A stretch of 6,391 nucleotides of DNA from an uncultured Verrucomicrobiales bacterium (GCA_937893785.1 CALCSP010000295.1:1-6391); one strand, 5' to 3'. Counted from the stretch's first letter, positions 1 to 6,011 are shown. Notes: generated by a model not told the origin, from the sequence alone. Translations and numbers: made by a program.

Positions 1-64
1 ACCTCTTTGAAAATGAACATAAAATCAATTTTTTTCAGACAAATAAGCGAAAACAACGATTAAT

Positions 65-70
65 TATAAT
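65..70 (+). promoter_or_regulatory. candidate -10 hexamer (TATAAT) upstream of the phosphatase-like gene
   Basis: A perfect TATAAT hexamer sits in a very AT-rich stretch. No TTGACA-like -35 is present 16-18 nt upstream (the bases there are A-rich), so only half of a sigma70-type promoter is visible. If it is used, the leader to the start codon at 250 would be about 170 nt and would include the terminator at 173-196. An AT-rich chance match is a real alternative. Confidence 0.2.
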
Positions 71-77
71 CTCCATA

Positions 78-94
78 ATTGATTATCTATCAAT
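78..94. repeat. inverted repeat ATTGAT-N5-ATCAAT
   Basis: A perfect 6-bp inverted repeat with a 5-nt spacer lies just downstream of the TATAAT hexamer. A second pair, GATTAA (58-63) and TTAATC (96-101), surrounds it with a different centre. It could be an operator half-site pair, but simple AT-richness makes such dyads common. No regulator gene is in view to pair with it. Confidence 0.25.
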
Positions 95-178
95 GTTAAT
101 CATCTCTTCTCCGCTTTCGGCCAAGGCATGGAAAAGTGTATTTCTCAAATATTCCGGCGCCATCATGATGGCCGGCAT
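83..178 (-). other. short open frame of 31 codons, possible repeat-borne or decayed coding sequence
   Basis: On the minus strand an ATG at 178 opens a 31-residue frame ending at TAA (83-85). The frame is open back to a TAG at 227-229, giving 47 codons in all. The product contains the stretches MPAIMMAPEYL, NTLFHALAESG and EEMINIDR, and upstream of the ATG it reads KWITILGYGKNRHWR. The composition is unusually protein-like for intergenic DNA, with mixed polar and hydrophobic residues and no low-complexity run. No Shine-Dalgarno sequence is visible and the frame overlaps a palindrome and a terminator, so a free-standing gene is unlikely. A fragment of an interspersed repeat or a decayed gene is more plausible. 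I cannot assign a family. Confidence 0.2.
159..172. repeat. 14-bp perfect palindrome (GCCATCATGATGGC)
   Basis: The 14 bases are identical on both strands. Flanking CCG (154-156) and CGG (173-175) extend the pairing past a 2-nt bulge, so RNA could form a CATG-loop hairpin over 154-175. The last three bases of that extended stem are also the first bases of the terminator stem (173-190), so the two structures partly compete. It could be a protein-binding operator or part of a leader RNA or repeat element. Confidence 0.5.
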
Positions 179-196
179 TCGCCAATGCCGATTTTT
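173..196 (+). terminator. intrinsic terminator, 7-bp GC-rich stem with ATTTTT tail
   Basis: CGGCATT (173-179) pairs perfectly with AATGCCG (184-190) across a CGCC tetraloop, and the stem is followed at once by ATTTTT (191-196). This is the classic Rho-independent layout for plus-strand transcripts. It would end either a transcript entering from left of the window or one starting near the TATAAT at 65-70. The minus-strand orientation lacks a T-run. It lies 53 nt before the phosphatase-like start codon, so it could also act as a leader attenuator. Confidence 0.6.
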
Positions 197-249
197 CCCG
201 TAGCCGAGGATTGTAATCCATTTATTCTATTGTTTGCCCTGTAAAAGCC

Positions 250-1332
250 ATGTCACCATCACTTCTCTTTCAGTCAAAGCAGGCCTTGTTCATCATCATG
301 GTTGCTTTGTTGCTCATGCATTTAACTGCCTTCCGGTGCCTTGCCCGTCCAGGGCACGTCGTTCTGATCAGTTGTGATGGACTGCGACCTGATGCTGTTG
401 AATTTCTCGGAGAGAAGAAACTTCCCAATTTGTATCGTTTCATCAAGGAGGGTTCTTATACCCATAATGCCCGCACGGATGCGGATTTTACAATCACGTT
501 GCCGAATCACACCGGTATGATTACCGGGCGGGGTGTGAATGGTGAGAACGGGCATGGTTGGAAGAGCAACGGTACGCCGAAAATTGGTGAGTGGCTTCAC
601 CGCAATAAAAAATCGTATCTGCAAAGCGCCTTTGGAGTTGTTCATGACCACGGCCTGACCACAGCCTTATTTGCAAGTAAGAAAAAGTTTGTGCTCTATG
701 ATTTGAGTTACAACGAGCGTTATGGGCAACCTGACACACAAGGCAAAGACAATGGCAGGGATAAAATCACCACATATCAATTTGATGAAAAAACCGACTT
801 GCTGATCAACAATTATATAACTGCTATGAAAAAACAGCCGTTTGGTTTCAGCATGATCCACTTGCGTGATTGTGACTCAGCGGGGCACGGCCATGGCTGG
901 GATATTAAACACGGGACACCCTATATGGAAGCTGTTGCCGGGGTAGACCGTCAAATTGGCCAAATCTTTACCCTGATTGAAACCAGTGAAAATCTAAAAG
1001 GCAAAACGGCCATGATTGTTACTTCCGATCATGGTGGGCGGCTTTCAACCAAGACACATACCAAGGCTGATGAGCCAAAAAATTACACCATACCATTCTA
1101 TGTTTGGGGACCAGGAATACAGGCTGGCGGAGATCTCTATAAGCTTAATCCCATTACCCGTGCTGATCCCGGTAAGGCCAATCCCCCTTATGGCGCCAAA
1201 ACGCCACCGCCTGTGCGCAACGGGGATGCTGGCAATCTGGCAACCGCACTACTTGGACTGCCGTCGATCAAAGGATCGACCATTAATGGCAAGCAGGACC
1301 TGAAGGTTATGGTAACTCCTGCAGGGGAGTAA
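250..1332 (+). CDS. exported alkaline phosphatase superfamily / type I phosphodiesterase-like protein
   Basis: This 360-residue protein belongs to the alkaline phosphatase superfamily and resembles nucleotide pyrophosphatase/phosphodiesterases, which hydrolyse phosphate mono- or diesters using two metal ions. All expected ligands can be seen: D43 in SCDGLRPD, the nucleophile T83 in TITLPNHTG, D209 and H213 in CDSAGHGHG, D260 and H261 in TSDHGG, and H270 in KTHTKAD. Residues 1-33 form a signal peptide-like segment (K10, then a hydrophobic run at 11-28), so export is expected. The C-terminal part (about 280-350) has the YVWGPG and STINGKQDL motifs that I associate with a verrucomicrobial subfamily. 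No PEP-CTERM anchor follows. The start at 250 keeps the charged n-region; an internal ATG at 298 would shorten it. Neither has a clear ribosome-binding site. The substrate is unknown, and no Pho-type regulatory site was recognised. The gene ends 169 nt before the next start. Confidence 0.85.
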   Translation: MSPSLLFQSKQALFIIMVALLLMHLTAFRCLARPGHVVLISCDGLRPDAVEFLGEKKLPNLYRFIKEGSYTHNARTDADFTITLPNHTGMITGRGVNGENGHGWKSNGTPKIGEWLHRNKKSYLQSAFGVVHDHGLTTALFASKKKFVLYDLSYNERYGQPDTQGKDNGRDKITTYQFDEKTDLLINNYITAMKKQPFGFSMIHLRDCDSAGHGHGWDIKHGTPYMEAVAGVDRQIGQIFTLIETSENLKGKTAMIVTSDHGGRLSTKTHTKADEPKNYTIPFYVWGPGIQAGGDLYKLNPITRADPGKANPPYGAKTPPPVRNGDAGNLATALLGLPSIKGSTINGKQDLKVMVTPAGE

Positions 1333-1501
1333 GCTTCCCTTTTTCAAAATGGGGTTGTGTGGTTGATCTTGCTGAACAGGCAGATGCCCGAATCCAGTCC
1401 CACAAGCAATATGGGAAGCGCTAACCCTTTGCCTGCAATCCTTCTTACCACCTGCTTCACTCTTCTTGCCTCACACTTAGCTTACCCTTAACTTGATAGT
1501 A

Positions 1502-3010
1502 ATGGCGAAAACAAAAACCAAAAGAGCCAAGAGTAAAAAGCACCATTCTGCTGCCGAGCCGATGTTGGAATTTGGCAATCACTGGAATTATGCTCCGGCT
1601 CCGGAATCCACACCGGTACCATTAAAAAAACGCTACTCCCTTTATATTGGCGGTAAGTTTCTACCGGCCGGATCAGGAAAAGTGTTTCGCTCCATTAACC
1701 CTGCAACTGGCAAGAAACTAACGGAAGTGGCTGCAGGAGAATCCGGGGATGTGGATCTAGCCGTCAGGGCTGCCCGTAAGGCACTTGCCGGTCCCTGGGG
1801 CAAAATGCCGGCTGCAGAACGCGGCAAATACCTTTACCGGATCGCTCGCATGGTGCAGGAGCGCTCCCGCGAACTGGCCATCCTTGAGACGATGGATGGC
1901 GGGAAGCCAATTAAGGAATCACGAGATGTGGATTTGCCGCTCGTCGCGGCGCATTTCTTTTATCATGCAGGATGGGCAGACAAGCTGGAGTATGCTTTTC
2001 CTGGTAAAAAGCCGAAGGCAGTAGGTGTATGTGGACAGGTCATACCATGGAATTTTCCGCTAATGATGGCTGCTTGGAAACTGGCACCAGCATTGGCCTG
2101 CGGCAATACAGTTGTCCTTAAGCCCGCCGAGACGACCTCGGTGACGGCGTTGCATCTTGCTGAGATAATAGCCGATTCGGGTCTTCCCGACGGCGTGGTA
2201 AACATTGTTACCGGAAAGGGGTCTGCCGGTGCGGCAATTGTTGCTCATCCCGGTGTGGACAAGGTTGCATTTACCGGGTCGACAAAGGTAGGCAAGAAAA
2301 TTGCGGCTGCCACGGCGTCAACCGGCAAGCGCCTCACCTTGGAACTTGGCGGCAAGGCGGCCAATATTTTGTTTGATGATGCTCCACTGGACCAGGCAAT
2401 AGAAGGAATTATTAACGGCATTTACTTCAACCAAGGACATGTTTGTTGCGCGGGTTCGCGGCTTTTAGTACAGGAATCTGTTTATGACAAGGTCATGCGC
2501 AAGTTGTCCGACCGGATCATGACCTTGCGGGTGGGTGACCCCCTTGATAAGAACACCGATATTGGTGCCATCAACTCGAAGGAGCAGCTTAAGCGAATCA
2601 ATGAATTGATGGACAGCGGTCTTGCCGAGGGAGCCCAACTGCACCAGTCCAAATGCAAGTTGCCAAGCGAGGGATACTGGTGTCGCCCCAGCTTTTTCAC
2701 CGGTGTGACTGCAAGCCATCGTATTGCTCAGGAGGAGATTTTTGGCCCGGTGCTCTCGGTGATGACGTTTCGAACTCCCGAGGAGGCTATTGAGCGTGCC
2801 AACAATACCTGCTACGGCTTGAGTGCAGGCGTTTGGACCGACAAGGGCAGCAAAATACACAAGATGGGTGCCGCGCTAAAGGCTGGGGTCATTTGGGCTA
2901 ATACCTACAACAAATTTGATCCCGCCAGTCCTTTTGGTGGCTATAAGGAAAGTGGATTTGGCAGGGAGGGGGGCCTTCAGGGATTGGCCTCTTATGTAGA
3001 TATCCAATAA
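1502..3010 (+). CDS. aldehyde dehydrogenase family protein (NAD(P)-dependent)
   Basis: This 502-residue cytoplasmic enzyme of the ALDH superfamily would oxidise an aldehyde to the acid with NAD(P)+. Numbering from the ATG at 1502, the catalytic residues are present: N184 in IPWNFP, K207 in LKPAE, general base E281 in LELGGK, nucleophile C315 in NQGHVCCAG and E412 in EEIFGPV. FTGSTKVG (about 257-264) is the cofactor-binding turn. The core starts near residue 48 (YIGGKF). Before it lies a Lys-rich stretch and a W-N-YAPAPES segment that I recall from a subgroup of bacterial ALDHs. The ATG at 1502 is preferred over the in-frame TTG at 1493; a later ATG at 1562 would remove the Lys-rich part. None has a good ribosome-binding site. 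The usual Q in NQGQ is H here. The substrate cannot be read from sequence; betaine or other short aldehydes are guesses. The next gene starts 52 nt downstream. Confidence 0.93.
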   Translation: MAKTKTKRAKSKKHHSAAEPMLEFGNHWNYAPAPESTPVPLKKRYSLYIGGKFLPAGSGKVFRSINPATGKKLTEVAAGESGDVDLAVRAARKALAGPWGKMPAAERGKYLYRIARMVQERSRELAILETMDGGKPIKESRDVDLPLVAAHFFYHAGWADKLEYAFPGKKPKAVGVCGQVIPWNFPLMMAAWKLAPALACGNTVVLKPAETTSVTALHLAEIIADSGLPDGVVNIVTGKGSAGAAIVAHPGVDKVAFTGSTKVGKKIAAATASTGKRLTLELGGKAANILFDDAPLDQAIEGIINGIYFNQGHVCCAGSRLLVQESVYDKVMRKLSDRIMTLRVGDPLDKNTDIGAINSKEQLKRINELMDSGLAEGAQLHQSKCKLPSEGYWCRPSFFTGVTASHRIAQEEIFGPVLSVMTFRTPEEAIERANNTCYGLSAGVWTDKGSKIHKMGAALKAGVIWANTYNKFDPASPFGGYKESGFGREGGLQGLASYVDIQ

Positions 3011-3062
3011 TTATTAAGCCCCCGACGATGGTAAAAAGAAAGCCTCCCCTTTTTCCCGCCGC

Positions 3063-3605
3063 ATGAAAGCATTCAGGAAACTGGCCGACTTGCTGTTCGC
3101 GCACAGACCGCGTTTGGTTGCCCGCCCGGAGCAGGAACTGCGTTTTACCCGTTCACGTCAGGCAGTGACTTTTTTTGCAGCAGGCATGGTTATTTTGTGT
3201 GTGGCGTGCCTTGTTTTTTTCACGGGCGCGACGGTTCCGGGTATTGTCGCTGATCAAGCAGAGTATTACTCTTGGTGGGCACTGCCCGTATTAGTGCCCG
3301 CGGTATGTTGTTTTTGGGCTGTTGTGCATTGTACGTGCCATGCTTACATCATCCTTACCCCTCTAGGCGTTGAGCTTTTCCCATTATGGAATCCATCTAA
3401 AAATATGCAGGTTATCTACTGGCCGGAAATAAAGGCGGTCGACATTTCAGCCAACCTCAGGACACTCACGATAAAGCTGAAAAGCGGGCAAATAATGGCG
3501 ACGCTTGCTCCCATAACTGCGCAGGGGCGCCAGCTGTTAAAGCAGGCCGTTGAAAGGCGCATGGCAAAAATTCAGGAAGACGCGTCTCTTGTGCCGGACA
3601 AATAA
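3063..3605 (+). CDS. two-helix membrane protein with probable PH-like C-terminal domain
   Basis: I do not recognise this 180-residue protein by name. A basic N-terminus (residues 1-32, many K/R) is followed by two hydrophobic segments, about 34-56 and 71-92, predicting a hairpin in the inner membrane with both ends in the cytoplasm. Residues 94-168 (YIILTPLGVELFPL, then IYWPEIKAVDI, then TLTIKLKSGQ, then a C-terminal helix rich in K/R) have the strand-strand-helix rhythm of bacterial PH-like domains attached to membrane hairpins. Six cysteines fall in or beside the helices (C46, C49, C82, C83, C90, C92), including an H89-C-T-C-H93 cluster. It follows the aldehyde dehydrogenase by 52 nt and precedes the kinase-like gene by 80 nt, so co-transcription is likely. 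The ATG at 3063 is the only good start; no strong ribosome-binding site is seen. The function is unknown, and the PH-like call is inference from pattern. Confidence 0.75.
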   Translation: MKAFRKLADLLFAHRPRLVARPEQELRFTRSRQAVTFFAAGMVILCVACLVFFTGATVPGIVADQAEYYSWWALPVLVPAVCCFWAVVHCTCHAYIILTPLGVELFPLWNPSKNMQVIYWPEIKAVDISANLRTLTIKLKSGQIMATLAPITAQGRQLLKQAVERRMAKIQEDASLVPDK

Positions 3606-3628
3606 GTTTTTATCTCGGCTTTTTTGTC
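3597..3628 (+). terminator. weak AT-rich hairpin across the stop codon of the membrane-protein gene
   Basis: GACAAATAAG (3597-3606) can pair with CTTTTTTGTC (3619-3628) with one mismatch and a 12-nt loop. The stem is AT-rich and contains the T-run in its own 3' arm instead of having one after it, so it is a poor terminator. At most it may cause partial termination or stabilise the message before the next gene. Confidence 0.15.
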
Positions 3629-3667
3629 GTTGCATCCAAGCGATCTCCCCGGAAACTTTTTCCGACT

Positions 3668-3675
3668 AAGAAGGG
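3668..3675 (+). promoter_or_regulatory. ribosome-binding site for the kinase-like gene
   Basis: AAGAAGGG is close to the AAGGAGG consensus and ends 10 nt before the ATG at 3686. It is the clearest Shine-Dalgarno sequence in the window. It favours 3686 over the in-frame ATG at 3695, which would sit 19 nt away. Confidence 0.5.
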
Positions 3676-3685
3676 TTTTCACGAA

Positions 3686-4714
3686 ATGGAAATAATGAAG
3701 AAGAAAATTTCCTACGCTGTTAGCTCAGCCCTTAATGGTTACCTGCTTAATTATGGCCGAAATGTGGATAGTGTGCCGGATATATACCGCGACCTTTCAA
3801 GGTTCAGCGGCACTGCTCCCTATGAATCTCCTGCCGGCACCGAGACGCTTTGGCATAGTGTCATGTATCCGCCGGGTGAAATGGCGGAGCTCCGCCCAAA
3901 ACTGACAAGGATTTATGCCTCTCTGAAAATGGGAGGAGCTTCCGAGGTGGCACGCCATCTGGATGTTGAGCGGATTGATTTTGGGGAGTTTGGCAATTCC
4001 CGGCCATTTCGCATCCGCATTATTAATCGCTACAATGACAACTTCGACCACTATTACGTCAAGGCAGCCGATGCCTCGAGAATTTACGGGCTTGAGCTGG
4101 AGCATATTCTCTCACCAACGCGCATCAATTACCTAGTCAACGGGGAAACCTTGATTGAGGAACATATTGCCGGGTTGCCGGGGGATGTTTTCCTGAGTGA
4201 CTGGTTGCATCGCGACGAGCTTAACGAAGTGCGAGTTGCCAAGGAGTTTGTTAAGTTCAACGAGCGTTGTTTTATACGCCTTCTGGGAGACATGCGAGCA
4301 GTCAACTATGTGGTGGATATCACACCGGATTTCGAAGAGGTACAATATCGTGTCAGGCCTATTGATTTTGACCAGCAGTCCCACGAAGGCGGAAAACGAA
4401 TGTATATGGCTCAGTTCTTTAGTGACAACCAACCAATGGTCAAGATGATCGAAAATCTCCTTAACCAGGAAACCATTGAACAGTATCGCAAAGAAGAACG
4501 CACCTTGGTGGCAAGGCGTTGCACGGTTGCTGGTCGTAGACTTGGTGCTCTGCTGGATGTGATGTCCCGCGATCAACTATCTCCGGCGGAGAATATCGAG
4601 CAACTACGCAATGAGCTTGGTACACACCACCAGTCAAAAGCATTTGATACCTGTAACACGATGGGAGCAATCGTGCGTGCCCACATTGGCCTGCTACTTG
4701 ATGGGCCCTATTAA
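3686..4714 (+). CDS. uncharacterised protein with kinase-like (APH/HipA-like) active-site pattern
   Basis: This is a 342-residue soluble protein with no signal peptide or membrane segment; I cannot name its family. The middle of the protein reads like a protein kinase-like fold. Residues 107-127 look like N-lobe strands ending in YYVKAAD, with K126 a candidate ATP-binding lysine. E137/E139 lie in the following helix. ETLIEEHIAG (154-163) resembles a hinge strand. LLGDMRAVNYV (199-209) gives D202 and N207 in the D-x4-N spacing of a catalytic loop, and PIDFDQ (225-230) gives D227 as a DFG-like metal ligand. No glycine-rich loop is obvious and the HGD or HRD histidine is L or G here, so it could be an atypical kinase or a pseudokinase. 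The C-terminal part (about 255-340) is probably helical. It follows the membrane-protein gene by 80 nt and is followed by a strong terminator, making it the last gene of the set. The kinase-like reading is inference. Confidence 0.75.
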   Translation: MEIMKKKISYAVSSALNGYLLNYGRNVDSVPDIYRDLSRFSGTAPYESPAGTETLWHSVMYPPGEMAELRPKLTRIYASLKMGGASEVARHLDVERIDFGEFGNSRPFRIRIINRYNDNFDHYYVKAADASRIYGLELEHILSPTRINYLVNGETLIEEHIAGLPGDVFLSDWLHRDELNEVRVAKEFVKFNERCFIRLLGDMRAVNYVVDITPDFEEVQYRVRPIDFDQQSHEGGKRMYMAQFFSDNQPMVKMIENLLNQETIEQYRKEERTLVARRCTVAGRRLGALLDVMSRDQLSPAENIEQLRNELGTHHQSKAFDTCNTMGAIVRAHIGLLLDGPY

Positions 4715-4724
4715 ATGTATAAAA

Positions 4725-4736
4725 GCCTGCTCAGGC
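4725..4736 (-). terminator. short palindrome with T-run on the minus strand, possible weak terminator of the thuA-like gene
   Basis: GCCTGCTCAGGC can fold as a 4-bp stem with a tetraloop. Read on the minus strand it is followed by TTTTATA, which is the right order for ending the thuA-like transcript about 40 nt after its stop codon. The stem is short, so efficiency is doubtful. Confidence 0.3.
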
Positions 4737-4752
4737 AGATTATCGACCGATA

Positions 4753-4778
4753 ACGGCTGAAGTGGCAGCCGTATTTTT
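4753..4778 (+). terminator. intrinsic terminator after the kinase-like gene
   Basis: ACGGCTG (4753-4759) pairs perfectly with CAGCCGT (4766-4772) across a 6-nt loop, and ATTTTT (4773-4778) follows. It ends plus-strand transcripts 39 nt after the stop codon at 4712-4714. The last T of the tract is the first base of the stop codon triplet of the convergent thuA-like gene, so the terminator occupies the whole space up to that gene. Confidence 0.8.
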
Positions 4779-5839
4779 CATGGAGAAGGGCGAAATGGCC
4801 ACTTAGGCGTTCCAGGTGGGTCAACCACGTGGGGTTTTTTGCCAAGCCCGTAGTCCTCAGCCTGCATATCAAGGTCTTTGAACCAGTTCTTGTCACGGAT
4901 AAACCCATAGAAGCTGGGGTAAAAGGGATCGACATAATCCACGTCTGCCTTGGCTGGGATTTTTAGACCCGTGAGATGATAGGCGGCATTGACCACCACG
5001 CGACGCAGGCCTTCACTGACGAAGTCAACTGAGGCGCCCGCCGTAGTGCAGAACGAGCTGCCCTTTTTCTTGCCGTCAGGTGAGGTGTAGCTGTGCAGCC
5101 ATGCCAGTGCCTGCATGGGGTCGTTTTTCTTTCCGGCAACGTTCTCTGACTTGGGATCAAGCGTTTTAGTAACAGCTCCGCGCAGCAGGATGGTATCTTC
5201 CTCAGTGAGGTGCTTGACGCCATAGACATCAGAAGGGGCAAAGATGTCACCCACTCCGTTCAGGATGGCATGATCTTTGTTAGCGGCTTCAATAACCCCG
5301 CGAGCGCCTTCACGCTTGTGGCCGCCGTGGTGGTTTACCCATTGCTCACCGAGAACCTTACGCCCAAACTGACCGAAGCTGATCTTGTTTTCACCATCTC
5401 CGAATGAACCGCCGCCGGTAAAAGCGTGTGTTGCCGTCCGGAAACCGATTACCGGCTTGCCGGCATTAAGATACTTTGTGATATGAGCAGCACCTTTGGC
5501 ATCCGGTCTGCGGAAACGCGTCCCGATGATCATCAAGTCAGCATTATCAAGCTCCTCCAACCCGCGCAAACCAGCCTGATTGTTGGGATCGATATAATTT
5601 TCTGTCCAAGAGAAAACCACCACACAATCAAACCCGTGTTTCTGGGAAAGGATCTTGGCCAGCATCGGAGCCGTTTCCTCGGAGCGGTATTCCTCATCCC
5701 CGGCGATCAGGACAATTTTTTTCCCCTTACCGGGGCCGTCTTTGCCGGCGAGTTTAAGGGTATCAGCGGCAAGGGTTGCACTGGTTGCCATAACCATGGC
5801 GATAGCTGCTGTGGTGAGCATTCTTGATTTCATATTCAT
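4778..5839 (-). CDS. exported ThuA-like domain protein
   Basis: This 353-residue protein has a ThuA-like domain, a class I glutamine-amidotransferase-like fold linked in rhizobia (ThuA with ThuB) to 3-keto forms of trehalose and related disaccharides. Residues 1-24 form a signal peptide (MNMKSR, then a hydrophobic run, cleavage near TLA-AD), so it acts outside the cytoplasm. The domain runs from KKIVLIAGDEEYRSEE (40-55) through DLMIIGTRFRRP, the turn GFRTATHAF (with H138), GEQWVNHHGGH (with H170, H171 and H174), SSFCTTAG (C264) and VVNAAYHLTGL (about 282-292). A Pro-rich tail of about 60 residues follows, as I recall from planctomycete and verrucomicrobial homologues. The ATG at 5839 fits the signal peptide and the predicted promoter; an upstream in-frame ATG at 5935 would bury it, and 5833 is an alternative. 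It is convergent with the kinase-like gene and divergent from the DUF1080 gene. The exact substrate is unknown. Confidence 0.88.
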   Translation of the reverse strand: MNMKSRMLTTAAIAMVMATSATLAADTLKLAGKDGPGKGKKIVLIAGDEEYRSEETAPMLAKILSQKHGFDCVVVFSWTENYIDPNNQAGLRGLEELDNADLMIIGTRFRRPDAKGAAHITKYLNAGKPVIGFRTATHAFTGGGSFGDGENKISFGQFGRKVLGEQWVNHHGGHKREGARGVIEAANKDHAILNGVGDIFAPSDVYGVKHLTEEDTILLRGAVTKTLDPKSENVAGKKNDPMQALAWLHSYTSPDGKKKGSSFCTTAGASVDFVSEGLRRVVVNAAYHLTGLKIPAKADVDYVDPFYPSFYGFIRDKNWFKDLDMQAEDYGLGKKPHVVDPPGTPKWPFRPSP

Positions 5840-5865
5840 AAGGAAGTTTTCTTGCAGGGTCTTAC

Positions 5866-5895
5866 AATATGACTGCATGCAGCTTAGCTTTCCAA
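5866..5895 (-). promoter_or_regulatory. predicted sigma70-type promoter of the thuA-like gene
   Basis: On the minus strand TTGGAA (5890-5895) and CATATT (5866-5871) are spaced by 18 nt, each matching 4 of 6 consensus bases. Transcription would begin near 5859 and give a leader of about 20 nt to the ATG at 5839, which supports that start over the upstream ATG at 5935. The match is moderate and untested. Confidence 0.4.
5873..5882. promoter_or_regulatory. 10-bp palindrome CTGCATGCAG inside the promoter spacer, candidate operator
   Basis: A perfect 10-bp palindrome lies between the predicted -35 and -10 of the thuA-like gene, a position where a bound protein would block polymerase. It is next to a tandem AGCTT AGCTT (5881-5890). 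The regulator is not in the window. A chance palindrome of this length is possible. Confidence 0.3.
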
Positions 5896-6011
5896 CGATA
5901 AAAATGCCCCGGCAGGTAATTATTCCTATTGGCAAGTAAACGGTATTTATATTTTGCCTTAGAACCAGAGGGCTTGCCTGCGAACCTGATCTGGGCTAAA
6001 TCAACCATTCC

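Noticed and set aside
8..37. TGAAAA / TTTTCA pairing at the left edge as a terminator of an upstream gene
   Set aside because: The stem is only six mostly A-T pairs with a long loop and is expected by chance in such AT-rich DNA.
3..203. Plus-strand frame open from the left edge to TAG 201-203, possible 3' end of an upstream gene
   Set aside because: It runs through the 14-bp palindrome and the terminator at 173-196, its first third is AT-driven (a run of isoleucines), and it shows no recognisable motif. A chance open frame is more likely.
1330..1360. CCCTTTTTC-AAAATGGGG after the phosphatase-like gene as a terminator
   Set aside because: Pairing leaves a T-T mismatch and almost no loop, and no T-run follows; it does not form a credible hairpin.
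2465..2860. 131-residue minus-strand frame inside the aldehyde dehydrogenase gene
   Set aside because: It is the complement of a strongly conserved ALDH region, a typical shadow frame.
4133..4576. 147-residue minus-strand frame inside the kinase-like gene
   Set aside because: It is fully antisense to a gene with a ribosome-binding site and coherent product; its translation has no recognisable domain.
5426..5827. 133-residue plus-strand frame inside the thuA-like gene
   Set aside because: It is antisense to a clear ThuA-like protein and has a Cys/His-scattered, domain-free translation.
5840..5935. Upstream in-frame ATG at 5935 extending the thuA-like protein by 32 residues
   Set aside because: It would put a non-hydrophobic leader before an obvious signal peptide and would place the predicted promoter inside the coding region.
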